Source of the DNA: Nocardioides furvisabuli | GTDB lineage: Bacteria > Actinomycetota > Actinomycetes > Propionibacteriales > Nocardioidaceae | Reading direction: 5' to 3' | Assembly: GCF_021083185.1 (NCBI RefSeq) | Contig: NZ_JAIGQB010000004.1 | Location: forward strand, 248,001 to 312,000 | Length of the DNA stretch: 64,000 bases | Shown here: positions 25,818 to 34,521 of the stretch, piece after piece | Layout of the letters: every line of letters starts with the position of its first letter | Numbering within the stretch: the stretch's first letter is position 1 | The notes under the pieces: generated by a model | Told to the model about the DNA's origin: nothing | Seen by the model: the letters and a program-made list of their open reading frames with translations, nothing else | Database searches by the model: none | Made by a program: the position numbers and the translations under genes

Positions 25818-27121
25818 GGGGCGTTGACCGGGCGACATTGCGGACCGAACTCACCACCAACTTCGGGGTGAACCTGTTCGGATACGTCACCAGCAACCAG
25901 AGCCAGGGCGTGATCGCCCGAAACCTGGTTGCCACGCTCCGGTCGCAGGGCGTGCCGCTCGCGATCACCGACGTAGCGCCGACGTTCGGCGGCACGGGGG
26001 ACGACGAGACCTACTGCATGGCCGGGTGTGATGAAGCATCCGACCAGCCCTACCCGCTCACCGTCTACTGCTTCATCCCCTCCGACGCCGAGGACTACCT
26101 GCGGCGACACCCGCACCTCGCCCGGCGCGATCGCCTCAGCGCCGTGGTCGTCTTCGTGGAACACCGCGTGATGCGACCCGAGCTCATCCCGTTCCTCCGT
26201 GCTGTCGACCTGGTGCTCACGCCCACGGACTTCGTCGCGGAGGCTGTCGCCTCCTCCGTCCCCGACAGCGTGACCGTTCCCTTCCGCCAGTCGGTGGTCC
26301 TTCCCAGTGGCGTCACTGCGGACCGGTCGCGCTGGGGCATGCAGGAGGGAACGACCACCTTCGTCTTCGGCTTCGACACCTACAGCGACTCCCAACGGAA
26401 GAACCCCCTGGGACTCGTTCGCGCCTTCCGGGCAGCCTTCCCTGAACGTGCAGACGTCGCGCTCCTCATCAAGGTGGGCCACCTCGACGAGGACGAGCGA
26501 CTCGGTGGGCAAGCGCTGCAGGCAGTGGCTGAGGCTGACGGCGACGCCCGGATCACGTTCCTCCAGCAGAACCTGGACTACGTGGACGTCCTCGGCCTGT
26601 ACGCGTCCGCCGACGTCGTGTCATCGCTGCACCGCAGCGAAGGCCTGGGACTGCTCATGATGGAGGCCATGAGCCTCGGGACGCCCGTGATGGCAACAGG
26701 GTTCTCCGGCAACCTCGACTTCATGACGGCACACAACTCCATCCTCGTCGACCACGATCTAGTGACGGTCGACACGCCCTACCCCGGGTACCAGCACGTA
26801 CGCGGGGTCGACGTGTGGGCCGAACCGGACCACGACTCCGCCGTCCGCGCCATGCGGGCGCTCGCCGACGACCAAGGCCTCCGTGCGGCGCTCGCCGACC
26901 AAGGCCGCCGCGACATGGAGGCACGTCGCCGGCTCGTGGCCGGCGGCGACCTGCTCGACGAGCTCCGGCAGGCTTTCCACGACCCGGCCCTGTGGTCCGC
27001 ACACCGTCGACGCCGAGCCCGCCTCACGTGGTTGGCTCGCCGCCCTCGGTCCCGCTACGGCTGGGGCGACGTGCGCCACGTCGTGGCTGACAGGATCAAG
27101 AAGATCCTCCGACGCAGCTAG
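25814..27121 (+). CDS. Glycosyltransferase family 4
   Basis: A 435-residue protein. The C-terminal GT-B domain is clear: FVFGFDTYSDSQRKNPLGLVRAF, KVGHLDEDERLG, and SADVVSSLHRSEGLGLLMMEAMSLGTPVMATGFSGNLDFM. The N-terminal part (GVNLFGYVTSNQSQGVIARNL) is the acceptor domain. GTG 25814 shares four bases with the end of the WbqC gene. Third-codon GC is lower than in the PIG-L and WbqC genes, so the operon may be chimeric. Confidence 0.85.
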   Translation: MRGVDRATLRTELTTNFGVNLFGYVTSNQSQGVIARNLVATLRSQGVPLAITDVAPTFGGTGDDETYCMAGCDEASDQPYPLTVYCFIPSDAEDYLRRHPHLARRDRLSAVVVFVEHRVMRPELIPFLRAVDLVLTPTDFVAEAVASSVPDSVTVPFRQSVVLPSGVTADRSRWGMQEGTTTFVFGFDTYSDSQRKNPLGLVRAFRAAFPERADVALLIKVGHLDEDERLGGQALQAVAEADGDARITFLQQNLDYVDVLGLYASADVVSSLHRSEGLGLLMMEAMSLGTPVMATGFSGNLDFMTAHNSILVDHDLVTVDTPYPGYQHVRGVDVWAEPDHDSAVRAMRALADDQGLRAALADQGRRDMEARRRLVAGGDLLDELRQAFHDPALWSAHRRRRARLTWLARRPRSRYGWGDVRHVVADRIKKILRRS

Positions 27122-27130
27122 GACCGAGCG

Positions 27131-28003
27131 TCAGCCCGGCACGACGTCAGGCAGCGCCCAGTTGGTCGGGATGTCTCGGACGATGGTCCACCGCGGATCA
27201 AGCTGCCACGCGGCACCGCCCAGGTCCGTGCGGATGTGGAACCACGGAGCAACGACCTGTGTTGGGGCGCCGGTCCTCCACGAGCTGATGTACCCGCCCC
27301 AGTAGGAGAAGGTCGAGTTGGCCAGGATCAGCCGGCTCGAATTGGCCAGCAGCGCAAGGTGCACCTCCGGCGGCTGACCCGAGTCCTCGAAGTCGAGCAC
27401 CTCACAATGGTTCGCCAGCCACGCGAGGTGCTGACGGCACCACGCGATCCCGTCGGAGACGACAAGGATGCGCCGGACCGGGCCGCCGACGTCGACGCTT
27501 CGCGAGAGGGCCACACGGAGGTAGTCGTCGACGTCGAACCCGTAGTTGCGCCAGTTGGCCTCATTCGTCACGTAGTCGCCGCGCCGGACGTTGATCACGA
27601 CGTCCTCCTCGCGCACTCTCAGCGACTCCGGCACCCGGTTCATGTCCAGGACGCCAGTGGGCTCCAAGAAGTCCTTGATGAAGCGTGCCAGGACGTGCTC
27701 GTCGAAGTGCGGCCCGAACTCATTGTGCAAGCCCTTCTCCCGACGATCGGTGAGGCGTACGTCGTCAGGCTCGACCAGGAGCTCGGTGGCCGCCTCCCCG
27801 AACACCGGCAACCACCGGTCCATCGCCGGCGTTCGCAGGCAGACCATGTCGACCCCTTGCCGGCGTTGGTCCCAGGCGTGCATCCAGTCGTAGAGGAAGT
27901 TGCCGAGGTGAGCGGTGGGCTGCGTCCACAACACCGTGCGCGGCCCCTGCCGCACCCACCGGTCCTGCAGGCGGTCCAGCGCCTTGCGCGCGCGCCAGTG
28001 CAT
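27131..28003 (-). CDS. Alpha-1,2-fucosyltransferase (GT11)
   Basis: A 290-residue GT11 enzyme. Motif I is VVINVRRGDYVTN (about 152-164, the GDP-fucose binding HxRRGDY-type block), and motif II/III are ILVVSDGIAWCRQHL and LILANSTFSYWGGYIS. It should transfer L-fucose (or a related 6-deoxysugar) from GDP to a galactose-type acceptor. It is the last gene of a four-gene minus-strand operon (29786 to 27131) with gaps of only 3 to 10 bases. A gmd homologue at 63 kb could help supply donor. Confidence 0.85.
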   Translation of the reverse strand: MHWRARKALDRLQDRWVRQGPRTVLWTQPTAHLGNFLYDWMHAWDQRRQGVDMVCLRTPAMDRWLPVFGEAATELLVEPDDVRLTDRREKGLHNEFGPHFDEHVLARFIKDFLEPTGVLDMNRVPESLRVREEDVVINVRRGDYVTNEANWRNYGFDVDDYLRVALSRSVDVGGPVRRILVVSDGIAWCRQHLAWLANHCEVLDFEDSGQPPEVHLALLANSSRLILANSTFSYWGGYISSWRTGAPTQVVAPWFHIRTDLGGAAWQLDPRWTIVRDIPTNWALPDVVPG

Positions 28004-28006
28004 CGC

Positions 28007-28843
28007 TCACCGCCAGGCGTACACGTAGAGCTGCTGCACGAAGTCCCCTTCACCGCGCATCTCGGAAGTGAAGCCATGGGCCTCTAGCCATGCGAGCACT
28101 TCCTCCTTCGAGCGACCCCACTCGGTGCCGAGGAAGTCGTGGCAGGAGATGGTGAAGTTCTGGATGTGCGGGGCCATTCGCTCCATGCCGCGCAGTGCAT
28201 CCTTCTCGGCCCCCTCGATGTTCATCTTCACCCAATGCACGTGCTCGATGCCGAGCCGTTCGCAGAGATCGTCGAACGATTCCGCCCTGACCTCGACGGA
28301 GCCGTCGGACTCGAAGATGTTGCCAGCCACCCACCCTTCGGGGTCGTCGCTGATCGACAGGGTGCCCGGGGCGGAAGCAAGGGCGACGTTGAGAGGGGTC
28401 ACCTGCGGCCAGTCGTTGCGGGAGACCAGGTCGGTGAGACGGCGGAAAGGGCTTGGCGCCGCCTCGATCGAGATCACACGCCCGGAGCGACCGACCATCC
28501 TCGCCAGGTAGAACGTCTCACCGCCATCACCGGCGCCGACGTCGAACACGACATCACCCGGTCCTGGCCGATAGCGACTGAACAAGAGGTCGTCCATGCC
28601 GTAGTAGAACCCACGGGTCGCCCACCCTTGCGCGTCCTTCCAACGGCCTTCATCGGCCACGCGGCCCTCTGGCCAGTTGTAGTGCCAGCGGTCCTCGGAC
28701 GGCACCCAGCGCGTGGTGACGACCTGACGGCGCATGACGGAGTCCCCGACTGTCTTGGCCACGCCGTATGTGAGCCGCAGGGCATGGCGAGCGGCGCTGG
28801 ACACACTCCGCGGCGAGCGACGCGATGACGAGGTGGGCTCCAT
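28007..28843 (-). CDS. FkbM family methyltransferase
   Basis: A 278-residue SAM-dependent methyltransferase. Class I motif is VVFDVGAGDGGETFYLARM (about 128-146), followed by VISIEAAPSPFRRLTDLV, and the FkbM hallmark HWVKMNIEGAEKDALRGM (Ile-Glu-Gly block). FkbM enzymes O-methylate hydroxyl groups of polyketides and sugars; here a sugar or glycan is likely. ATG 28843 was chosen; the frame upstream lacks homology-like content. It lies in the fucosyltransferase operon. Confidence 0.87.
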   Translation of the reverse strand: MEPTSSSRRSPRSVSSAARHALRLTYGVAKTVGDSVMRRQVVTTRWVPSEDRWHYNWPEGRVADEGRWKDAQGWATRGFYYGMDDLLFSRYRPGPGDVVFDVGAGDGGETFYLARMVGRSGRVISIEAAPSPFRRLTDLVSRNDWPQVTPLNVALASAPGTLSISDDPEGWVAGNIFESDGSVEVRAESFDDLCERLGIEHVHWVKMNIEGAEKDALRGMERMAPHIQNFTISCHDFLGTEWGRSKEEVLAWLEAHGFTSEMRGEGDFVQQLYVYAWR

Positions 28844-28853
28844 TGCCCGGATG

Positions 28854-29789
28854 CTAGCTGCTCCCGCTCCGCTCGGGGTCGCGTTCGAGACCATCGAGCA
28901 GCCAGCTCGGCTGCCAGCCACCAGGGAGCTCGTCGACGAAGCTCCAGTCCTGGTCGTACTCCGCGCACCGTCCAGCTCCGTAGCGGCGTTGGAAGAACGC
29001 AGGCGCCCACACGGTGTCCTGGGGTGCGTCCAGGAGCACCCGTGAGATGGCGGCACCCCACAGCGAGAAGGTCCCGTTCGCGATGAGCAGTCGGCGGGAG
29101 GAGATGACGTCGCGGAGGTGATCTATGGGTCGCGCGGACGGATCAGGCTCCGTCACCTCGTCGGCGTACGAGGCCAGGAAGTCCAAGTGCTGCCGGCACC
29201 ATGCGAGGTCGTCCGACACCACGTGGATGCGACGAACCGGACCGTCCTGAGCGATCGCCCTCGACACTGCTACCCGAACATAGCCCTCGACGTCGAACCC
29301 GTATTCGGGCAGGAACCACGGATTGTCGTAGAAGTCGCCACGGCGCAGGTTGAGGGTGAGCACTCCGTCCTCGGCGAGGGGCCCGCGTTCGGCGCCCTCC
29401 AGAGCAGGGCTCGTGAGGATCCAGTCACGAATGAAGGCGGCGCGCGACTCGTCGGTGTAACCCCTCGGGTCGCCGGAGTGCTCCTCCTTGTAAGCGTAGA
29501 AGTGCTCGCGGGCGTCCCAGAACGACACGTCCGACTTCTCGACGAGGTGCGGACGGACCGCGGGGAAGTACGGCAGCCAGTAGCGGCTCCGCTCGACGAT
29601 CAGGACCCGATGTGGCGGTGTACATCCCTGACGAGCATGTGCCCACGCCCACAGGTAGAGCTGGTTCCCGAACCCCATGAATTCCGGTGTCCAGTTGACG
29701 ACCTGCGACGCCCGCCTCCGACGCAGCGCCGTCAGTACTGGACCGATCGACCGGTTCACGGCCGACCGCGCTCGATCAGCACCCGTCAT
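28854..29789 (-). CDS. Alpha-1,2-fucosyltransferase homologue (GT11), second copy
   Basis: A 311-residue GT11-like protein. Motif I reads VLTLNLRRGDFYDNPW and the later motifs are RIHVVSDDLAWCRQHLDF and RRLLIANGTFSLWGAAIS, paralogous to the neighbouring 27131-28003 product. Its N-terminal acceptor part (WTPEFMGFGNQLYLWAWAHARQ) is well conserved among GT11. ATG 29789 overlaps the stop of the upstream glycosyltransferase (ATGA). Two different fucosyltransferases in one operon suggest two separate linkages. Confidence 0.83.
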   Translation of the reverse strand: MTGADRARSAVNRSIGPVLTALRRRRASQVVNWTPEFMGFGNQLYLWAWAHARQGCTPPHRVLIVERSRYWLPYFPAVRPHLVEKSDVSFWDAREHFYAYKEEHSGDPRGYTDESRAAFIRDWILTSPALEGAERGPLAEDGVLTLNLRRGDFYDNPWFLPEYGFDVEGYVRVAVSRAIAQDGPVRRIHVVSDDLAWCRQHLDFLASYADEVTEPDPSARPIDHLRDVISSRRLLIANGTFSLWGAAISRVLLDAPQDTVWAPAFFQRRYGAGRCAEYDQDWSFVDELPGGWQPSWLLDGLERDPERSGSS

Positions 29790-30871
29790 CTGACGTGCCC
29801 CTGCAGCCGTCCCACCACGCGGCGTCCGATCCTGCGCGTGGCGATCCTCGCCCGGTTGTACGGATCGGAGGCCGGCGCGTGTGACTGGTAGTGCGGCAGG
29901 ACGGTCGGCACGGGTATCAGCGAAGACGAGCCAGGAGCAGTGATGGCGTCGAACGCGGTTCTCAGTCGTTCTCGCACCACCTCGCCACTGTGTCGATGCC
30001 GCACCCATTCACGCGCCTGTGCCGCACGCTGGTCGAACAGCCCCCGATCCTCCTCGAACCAGGCCATGGCCTCGAGCGTCCGGTCACACATGTCGACCAC
30101 GTCGGAGTCCGCGATGACGGAGGAGTGCTGGGGGAGCATGTACTCCTTCGCACCGTCTCCCGTGAAACCGACCACATAGCAGCCGGAGGCCATCGCCTCG
30201 GCTCCGGGCAGACCCACACCTTCGCGCTCGGCGCCGAAGAGGAAGATCGCAGCACGGCCGAGCTCGTCGGCGACCTGCTGCTGAGTCATCCCGTCGATCA
30301 GCACGATCTCCCAGTCCCCGAGCCGTCCGGAGCGGCGGATGAGCTGGACCGCGCCGAGCAGGTCCTCACGACGCCTTCTCGGCATCAGTGCGATGCGCCT
30401 CTCTTTCGTGGTCGGCTGGAACCAGTCCTCGATCTGCACGGGCACGTTGTGCACCGGGAAGCCGTCATGGCACGCACGTCGCAGGAACGTGTCGATGGCA
30501 TCGGAGACCGAGATCGCAGCGGTGGCCTGTGGCCACCCCGGGTATGCGCCCGGCTCATCGGTCAGGAAGTCGGAGTTCGAGAACACGAAGTCCATCCCTT
30601 GGCACAGCATCACCACGGGCTGCCCTTCCGTCAGGAAACTCCACTTCGAGCCGCCCGTCTCGGGCATGACGAGGACATCACCGGCATCGAACTCCAGGCG
30701 CGAGCCGGTCTCGACCGTGGCCGTCGAACCCCATGAGGGGTACCGGAACCCCGAGGTGCCGTGCCACACACGAGCGTCGTGGCCCAGCGCCTGCAAGTGC
30801 TCGACGTAGCGGTAGATCACCTTGATGCCGCCGCTGGGGCTCGGCAGGTCGGGCGCCATGAACCGGATCAC
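29786..30871 (-). CDS. Glycosyltransferase family 4
   Basis: A 361-residue GT-B protein with the N-terminal acceptor loop LPSPSGGIKVIYRYVEHLQALGHDARVW and a compact C-terminal half (WEIVLIDGMTQQQVADELGRA, then REGVGLPGAEAMASGCYVVGFTGDGAKEYM). It is the first gene of the four-gene fucosylation operon. The start is GTG 30871; a CATGAT box lies 6 bases upstream, so it is probably leaderless. Donor sugar unknown. Confidence 0.82.
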   Translation of the reverse strand: MIRFMAPDLPSPSGGIKVIYRYVEHLQALGHDARVWHGTSGFRYPSWGSTATVETGSRLEFDAGDVLVMPETGGSKWSFLTEGQPVVMLCQGMDFVFSNSDFLTDEPGAYPGWPQATAAISVSDAIDTFLRRACHDGFPVHNVPVQIEDWFQPTTKERRIALMPRRRREDLLGAVQLIRRSGRLGDWEIVLIDGMTQQQVADELGRAAIFLFGAEREGVGLPGAEAMASGCYVVGFTGDGAKEYMLPQHSSVIADSDVVDMCDRTLEAMAWFEEDRGLFDQRAAQAREWVRHRHSGEVVRERLRTAFDAITAPGSSSLIPVPTVLPHYQSHAPASDPYNRARIATRRIGRRVVGRLQGHVR

Positions 30872-30936
30872 GCCACCATCATGACCTAACGCGTGCGTCG
30901 AGACCGACGACCCGCAGGGGCAATCAGTCCCTCACC

Positions 30937-31710
30937 GTGTGCCAGAGTTCCGGTGTGTTGGTCTTCGGATGCTGCATCGGTCCCAGCGGGAAGTTCGCGA
31001 CGGTGGCCGAGCCCGCCTTGCAGGCGGTGATGTCGTCCGAGGACATCCTTATCCGGGAGCAGGGGTCGGACGGCATCTGTGCTGCGTACAACCGCATCCT
31101 CGCCCGTGCTCGCGACATCGCAGGCTGCGAGGGAGTCGTACTCCTCCACGACGACGTTGCCCTCGGGGCGAACGCAAGACTCCAGATCCTCGATGGTCTA
31201 CGTCGACCGGGTGTCGGTGTGGTGGGAGCGGTCGGCGGACGGGGACTCTTCGGGCCGCAGTGGGTCGATGCGCGGCACCGCGCCGGTTACGCCGACGACT
31301 TCTACGGCTGGCGCCGCTACGGTCCGGCAACGGCTGACGTCGACGTCGTGGACGGGCTGCTCCTGGCGTTGTCGCCGGTGGCCTTCGCCTCCCTTGAGTT
31401 CGATCCGCGGAGTTTCCCCGCGTTCCACGGCTACGACACCGACTACTGCCTGCGAGTCCGTAGCGCTGGCTTCCGGGTCCTCGTGGTGCCAGTGGACTAC
31501 GTGCACCGCGACAAGGGCGGGGTGGGAGACAGCGAAGCGTTCTCCACCAGTGCCGCAACCCTTCGGCGCGCATGGCCTGACTTCATCCGGCCGGTCGGGC
31601 CGGGAGCCCGGTTCTGGCGGGCCGCACGAGACATGGTCACCATCCAAGGTGGCAGGATCCGGCACCTCGTCATGAGTAGGGCCAAGTCGATTATGGGCCG
31701 AGGTCGGTAG
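30937..31710 (+). CDS. StrF-type glycosyltransferase (Glyco_tranf_2_5)
   Basis: A 257-residue protein resembling the small GT-A family typified by StrF: GICAAYNRILARARDIAG, VVLLHDDVALG with the HDD motif, DVVDGLLLALSPVAF and a terminal FPAFHGYDTDYCLRVRSAGFRVLVVPVDYVHRDKGG block. Length is a little short for a full GT2. Start GTG 30937 gives MCQSSGVLVFGCCI; a second GTG at about 30952 is possible. The intergenic gap to the divergent operon is 65 bases. Confidence 0.7.
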   Translation: MCQSSGVLVFGCCIGPSGKFATVAEPALQAVMSSEDILIREQGSDGICAAYNRILARARDIAGCEGVVLLHDDVALGANARLQILDGLRRPGVGVVGAVGGRGLFGPQWVDARHRAGYADDFYGWRRYGPATADVDVVDGLLLALSPVAFASLEFDPRSFPAFHGYDTDYCLRVRSAGFRVLVVPVDYVHRDKGGVGDSEAFSTSAATLRRAWPDFIRPVGPGARFWRAARDMVTIQGGRIRHLVMSRAKSIMGRGR

Positions 31711-31757
31711 CGCCGAGATCCCTCGCGCCGCTACTACGCCGCGGGACAGTCACCAAG

Positions 31758-33677
31758 GTGACAGGATGTGCACATGCGCTGCAACGAGGACTGGGGCCCG
31801 TGCTGAGCCTAGAGGTTGGAGTCATCGCGCGGGCAGCGCGCATTCTCGGCGTTCCCCGCGGAACGGGCGAGTTGATCGATCACGCGACTCGACGACGACT
31901 CGTGGTGTCGATCATGCTTTCCGCCCTTCTCGCGGCCTTGGACATGGTTGGCGTCATAGCAATGCTGCCGATGATGCAGTACGTGACGAATCAGCCGCTG
32001 GACTCTGGCGCGGTGGGCTGGATCAGCGACCTACTCGGAAACCCGAGCCCACGCACACTCGTACTGGCCCTAGCGCTTCTCATTTTCGGGACCTTCGTCG
32101 TGAAGGACATCGCCGCCCTGCTTGTCAAACGCTGGCAGCTCCGGTTCATGGCCGCGCAAAATGTCGCCATTTCCACCAGCCTTCTGGAGGGATACCTCAC
32201 AGCCCCCTACTGGTGGCACCTGCGTCAGAACACTGGCGACAAGCTCTGGACGGTCCAAGGCGCCGTTGCGATGGGATACGCCGGAGGCCTCACATCCGCT
32301 CTCGGCGCATTGACCGAACTGCTCACCATCACATTCATCTTCGGCTCGCTTCTCGTGATCTCGCCCGTGATAGCGCTCGTTGCTGCCGCCTACTTCGGAA
32401 TTGCCGCCTTTGTGGTGCAGCGCATGATCCGACCGCGCATCCTGGACGCAGGAGAGCGCACGCGAATCGCGTCTCAGGCGTTGTCGAAGTCGAGCCTGCA
32501 ATCCCTCACTGCCGTGAAGGAGATACGGCTGCGGAGTGCGCATCACCGGTTCGTCGAGGAATTCCGCGAGAAGAGCCAGGATGGGGCTGACGCAGGGGTC
32601 CGGGCCGCGATACTCACCACCCTTCCCTCCTACTTCCTCGAGATCACGTTCGTGTTAGGGATAGGTGTCCTTGCCGCTATCGCCACGACTGGGGCAAGCG
32701 CGCAGGAAGGCCTCGTGCTGCTGGGGCTCTTCGTAGCAGCCGGCACTCGTGTGCTTCCCAGTTCAGTCCGACTCATCAGCGCGCTGTCGGGAGTCCGATA
32801 CGCACAGGGTCCCCTCGAGCACTTGATCCAGGTCAGCAGGCAGATGCGACTAAGCCGCGCAGACGAGATCGCCCGTGTAGTTACGGATCGAGTCCCGGCC
32901 GGCGACATAAGCATTCGCGATCTCAAGTTCGCCTACCCGGACCGCCCGGACGTCGACGTGCTCGCAGGGGTCAACCTAGACATCCCCTTCGGCACATCGG
33001 TGGCCGTCATCGGCATGAGCGGCGCTGGCAAGAGCACCTTCGTCGACCTCTTGCTGGGCCTGCACCTCCCGCGAGAGGGGTCGATAGTCGCGGGCGGCAC
33101 GTCCATCTTCGACAATCTGCCGGCCTGGCAGAAGCGAGTCGCAGTCGTGCCGCAGGAGGTGACACTGCTGGACACGAGCATCTGCGAGAACATCGCCTTC
33201 GACGAGGACCTCGATCCGGTCCGGCTGGCGCAGGCGATCGAACGAGCTCAGCTCAACGACCTGATCGCCGACCTCCCCGAGGGGCTGGACACCATGGCCG
33301 GGGAGCGCGGCATGCGACTCTCGGGTGGCCAGCGTCAACGGATCGGCATTGCGCGAGCCCTGTACCGCGACCCGGCGCTCCTAGTACTCGACGAGGCGAC
33401 CTCGGCACTCGACAATCAGACCGAGCGCAGTATCACTGACACCATCGAAGGCCTGCACGGATCGATCACCGTGGTAGTTGTCGCCCACCGACTGTCCACA
33501 GTCCGACACTGCGACAAGCTCATATTCATGGAGGACGGACGAGTGGCCAGCACCGGGACATTCGACGAAGTACGACGCACAAACTCGACGTTTTCGCGGT
33601 TGGTCGAGCTCGGATCCCTCGACGTCCCGGGCCTCGATGCGCCGGCCGAGCAAGTCAGCGGTAGTGCTCGAAGTTGA
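31758..33677 (+). CDS. ABC transporter, fused permease and ATPase (PglK-like flippase)
   Basis: A 639-residue half-transporter. Six transmembrane helices lie in about 45-330, and the ATPase domain has Walker A GMSGAGKST, Q-loop VPQEVTLLD, signature LSGGQRQRIGIARAL, Walker B LLVLDEATSAL and an H-loop VAHRLST. The layout with a single chain and long helices matches PglK/MsbA lipid-linked glycan flippases. It probably moves lipid-linked oligosaccharide units across the membrane. The GTG start is uncertain; GTG 31800 is an alternative. Composition is AT-richer than the flanks, and the 3' end overlaps the next gene by 23 bases on the opposite strand. Confidence 0.85.
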   Translation: MTGCAHALQRGLGPVLSLEVGVIARAARILGVPRGTGELIDHATRRRLVVSIMLSALLAALDMVGVIAMLPMMQYVTNQPLDSGAVGWISDLLGNPSPRTLVLALALLIFGTFVVKDIAALLVKRWQLRFMAAQNVAISTSLLEGYLTAPYWWHLRQNTGDKLWTVQGAVAMGYAGGLTSALGALTELLTITFIFGSLLVISPVIALVAAAYFGIAAFVVQRMIRPRILDAGERTRIASQALSKSSLQSLTAVKEIRLRSAHHRFVEEFREKSQDGADAGVRAAILTTLPSYFLEITFVLGIGVLAAIATTGASAQEGLVLLGLFVAAGTRVLPSSVRLISALSGVRYAQGPLEHLIQVSRQMRLSRADEIARVVTDRVPAGDISIRDLKFAYPDRPDVDVLAGVNLDIPFGTSVAVIGMSGAGKSTFVDLLLGLHLPREGSIVAGGTSIFDNLPAWQKRVAVVPQEVTLLDTSICENIAFDEDLDPVRLAQAIERAQLNDLIADLPEGLDTMAGERGMRLSGGQRQRIGIARALYRDPALLVLDEATSALDNQTERSITDTIEGLHGSITVVVVAHRLSTVRHCDKLIFMEDGRVASTGTFDEVRRTNSTFSRLVELGSLDVPGLDAPAEQVSGSARS

Positions 33678-34521
33678 GCAGCATACGCTCGTCGTAGCGC
33701 ACGTGGTCGAGGTACTTGAGAGTCAGCGGGTCGAGAATGCGGCTAAGCAGGTCAGTCCAAGACAGTGGGTAGTCATCCCCTCCGTACGTGCCACCAGGGT
33801 TGAGTTCGAGCGCCAGACGGTGGCGATCTAGCACCGTGTCCATCTGCGCGAGCCAAGCGGCGGTGAGCGGAGTGTGGGAGCGCATCATGAAGCCGCTCTT
33901 GCCGAACATCAGGCGGTAGTGAACCAGGATGTCGCGTCCGATCCGACCTCGCAGCTTGCCGATCCAGTTGGCGTGACTCGAGGAGTAGCTCGTTACCCAC
34001 GCCTGCGGATCGGCCGCCATGCGGTCGTGGCTCGGGCCCCACGACTGGAGCGGCGCCTTGATGTCGAGGTAGGCACCGCCGTGGTGATGCATGAGATAGC
34101 CGCGCAAGTAGTCGGACCGGTGGATGAGCGACAGATGCTCGTACGCGTTCGGCAGGGGGTGCCCGGGGACCAGCCAGCGCTCGAGGGTCGAGGGCGTCAC
34201 CAGCTCGACAGGCAGTCCGATCCGCTCACTGATGAGATCGAGGTTCGCCTGTCGGTTCGGCGTCAGGTCGTTGTCCCCTGCCCAGATGACGAAGGCACGG
34301 GCGGGGAACTCACTCCTCTTGGTCGGCTCGACATCGCGCGCAAGGAACGTGTCGGCGTAGCGCGCCGGACGGAACTTGTACGCCCAGAACTCATCCGTCT
34401 TCTTGAAGGCGACGGTGGCCGCCTCGAACTTGAGGTGTCTGGCGCTGCGCGCAGATCTCTTCCGAACGACGAAGGCCCAGTGCTTGACCTCCTTCGCGAG
34501 CGAGACGGGAGAGTGCCCCAT
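33655..34521 (-). CDS. Capsular polysaccharide glycosyltransferase (sugar-binding DXD type)
   Basis: A 288-residue GT-A family protein similar to the capsular polysaccharide synthesis/GT32 group. The DXD-type site is LIHRSDYLRGYLMHHHGGAYLDIKAPLQSW. Other conserved points are FVIWAGDNDLTPNRQANLDLI near the start and VTPSTLERWLVP. ATG 34521 shares one base with the TGA of the upstream GT2 (TGATG), so the pair is translationally coupled. The 3' end overlaps the ABC flippase gene by 23 bases. The product fits the polysaccharide locus; donor and linkage are unknown. Confidence 0.78.
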   Translation of the reverse strand: MGHSPVSLAKEVKHWAFVVRKRSARSARHLKFEAATVAFKKTDEFWAYKFRPARYADTFLARDVEPTKRSEFPARAFVIWAGDNDLTPNRQANLDLISERIGLPVELVTPSTLERWLVPGHPLPNAYEHLSLIHRSDYLRGYLMHHHGGAYLDIKAPLQSWGPSHDRMAADPQAWVTSYSSSHANWIGKLRGRIGRDILVHYRLMFGKSGFMMRSHTPLTAAWLAQMDTVLDRHRLALELNPGGTYGGDDYPLSWTDLLSRILDPLTLKYLDHVRYDERMLLNFEHYR

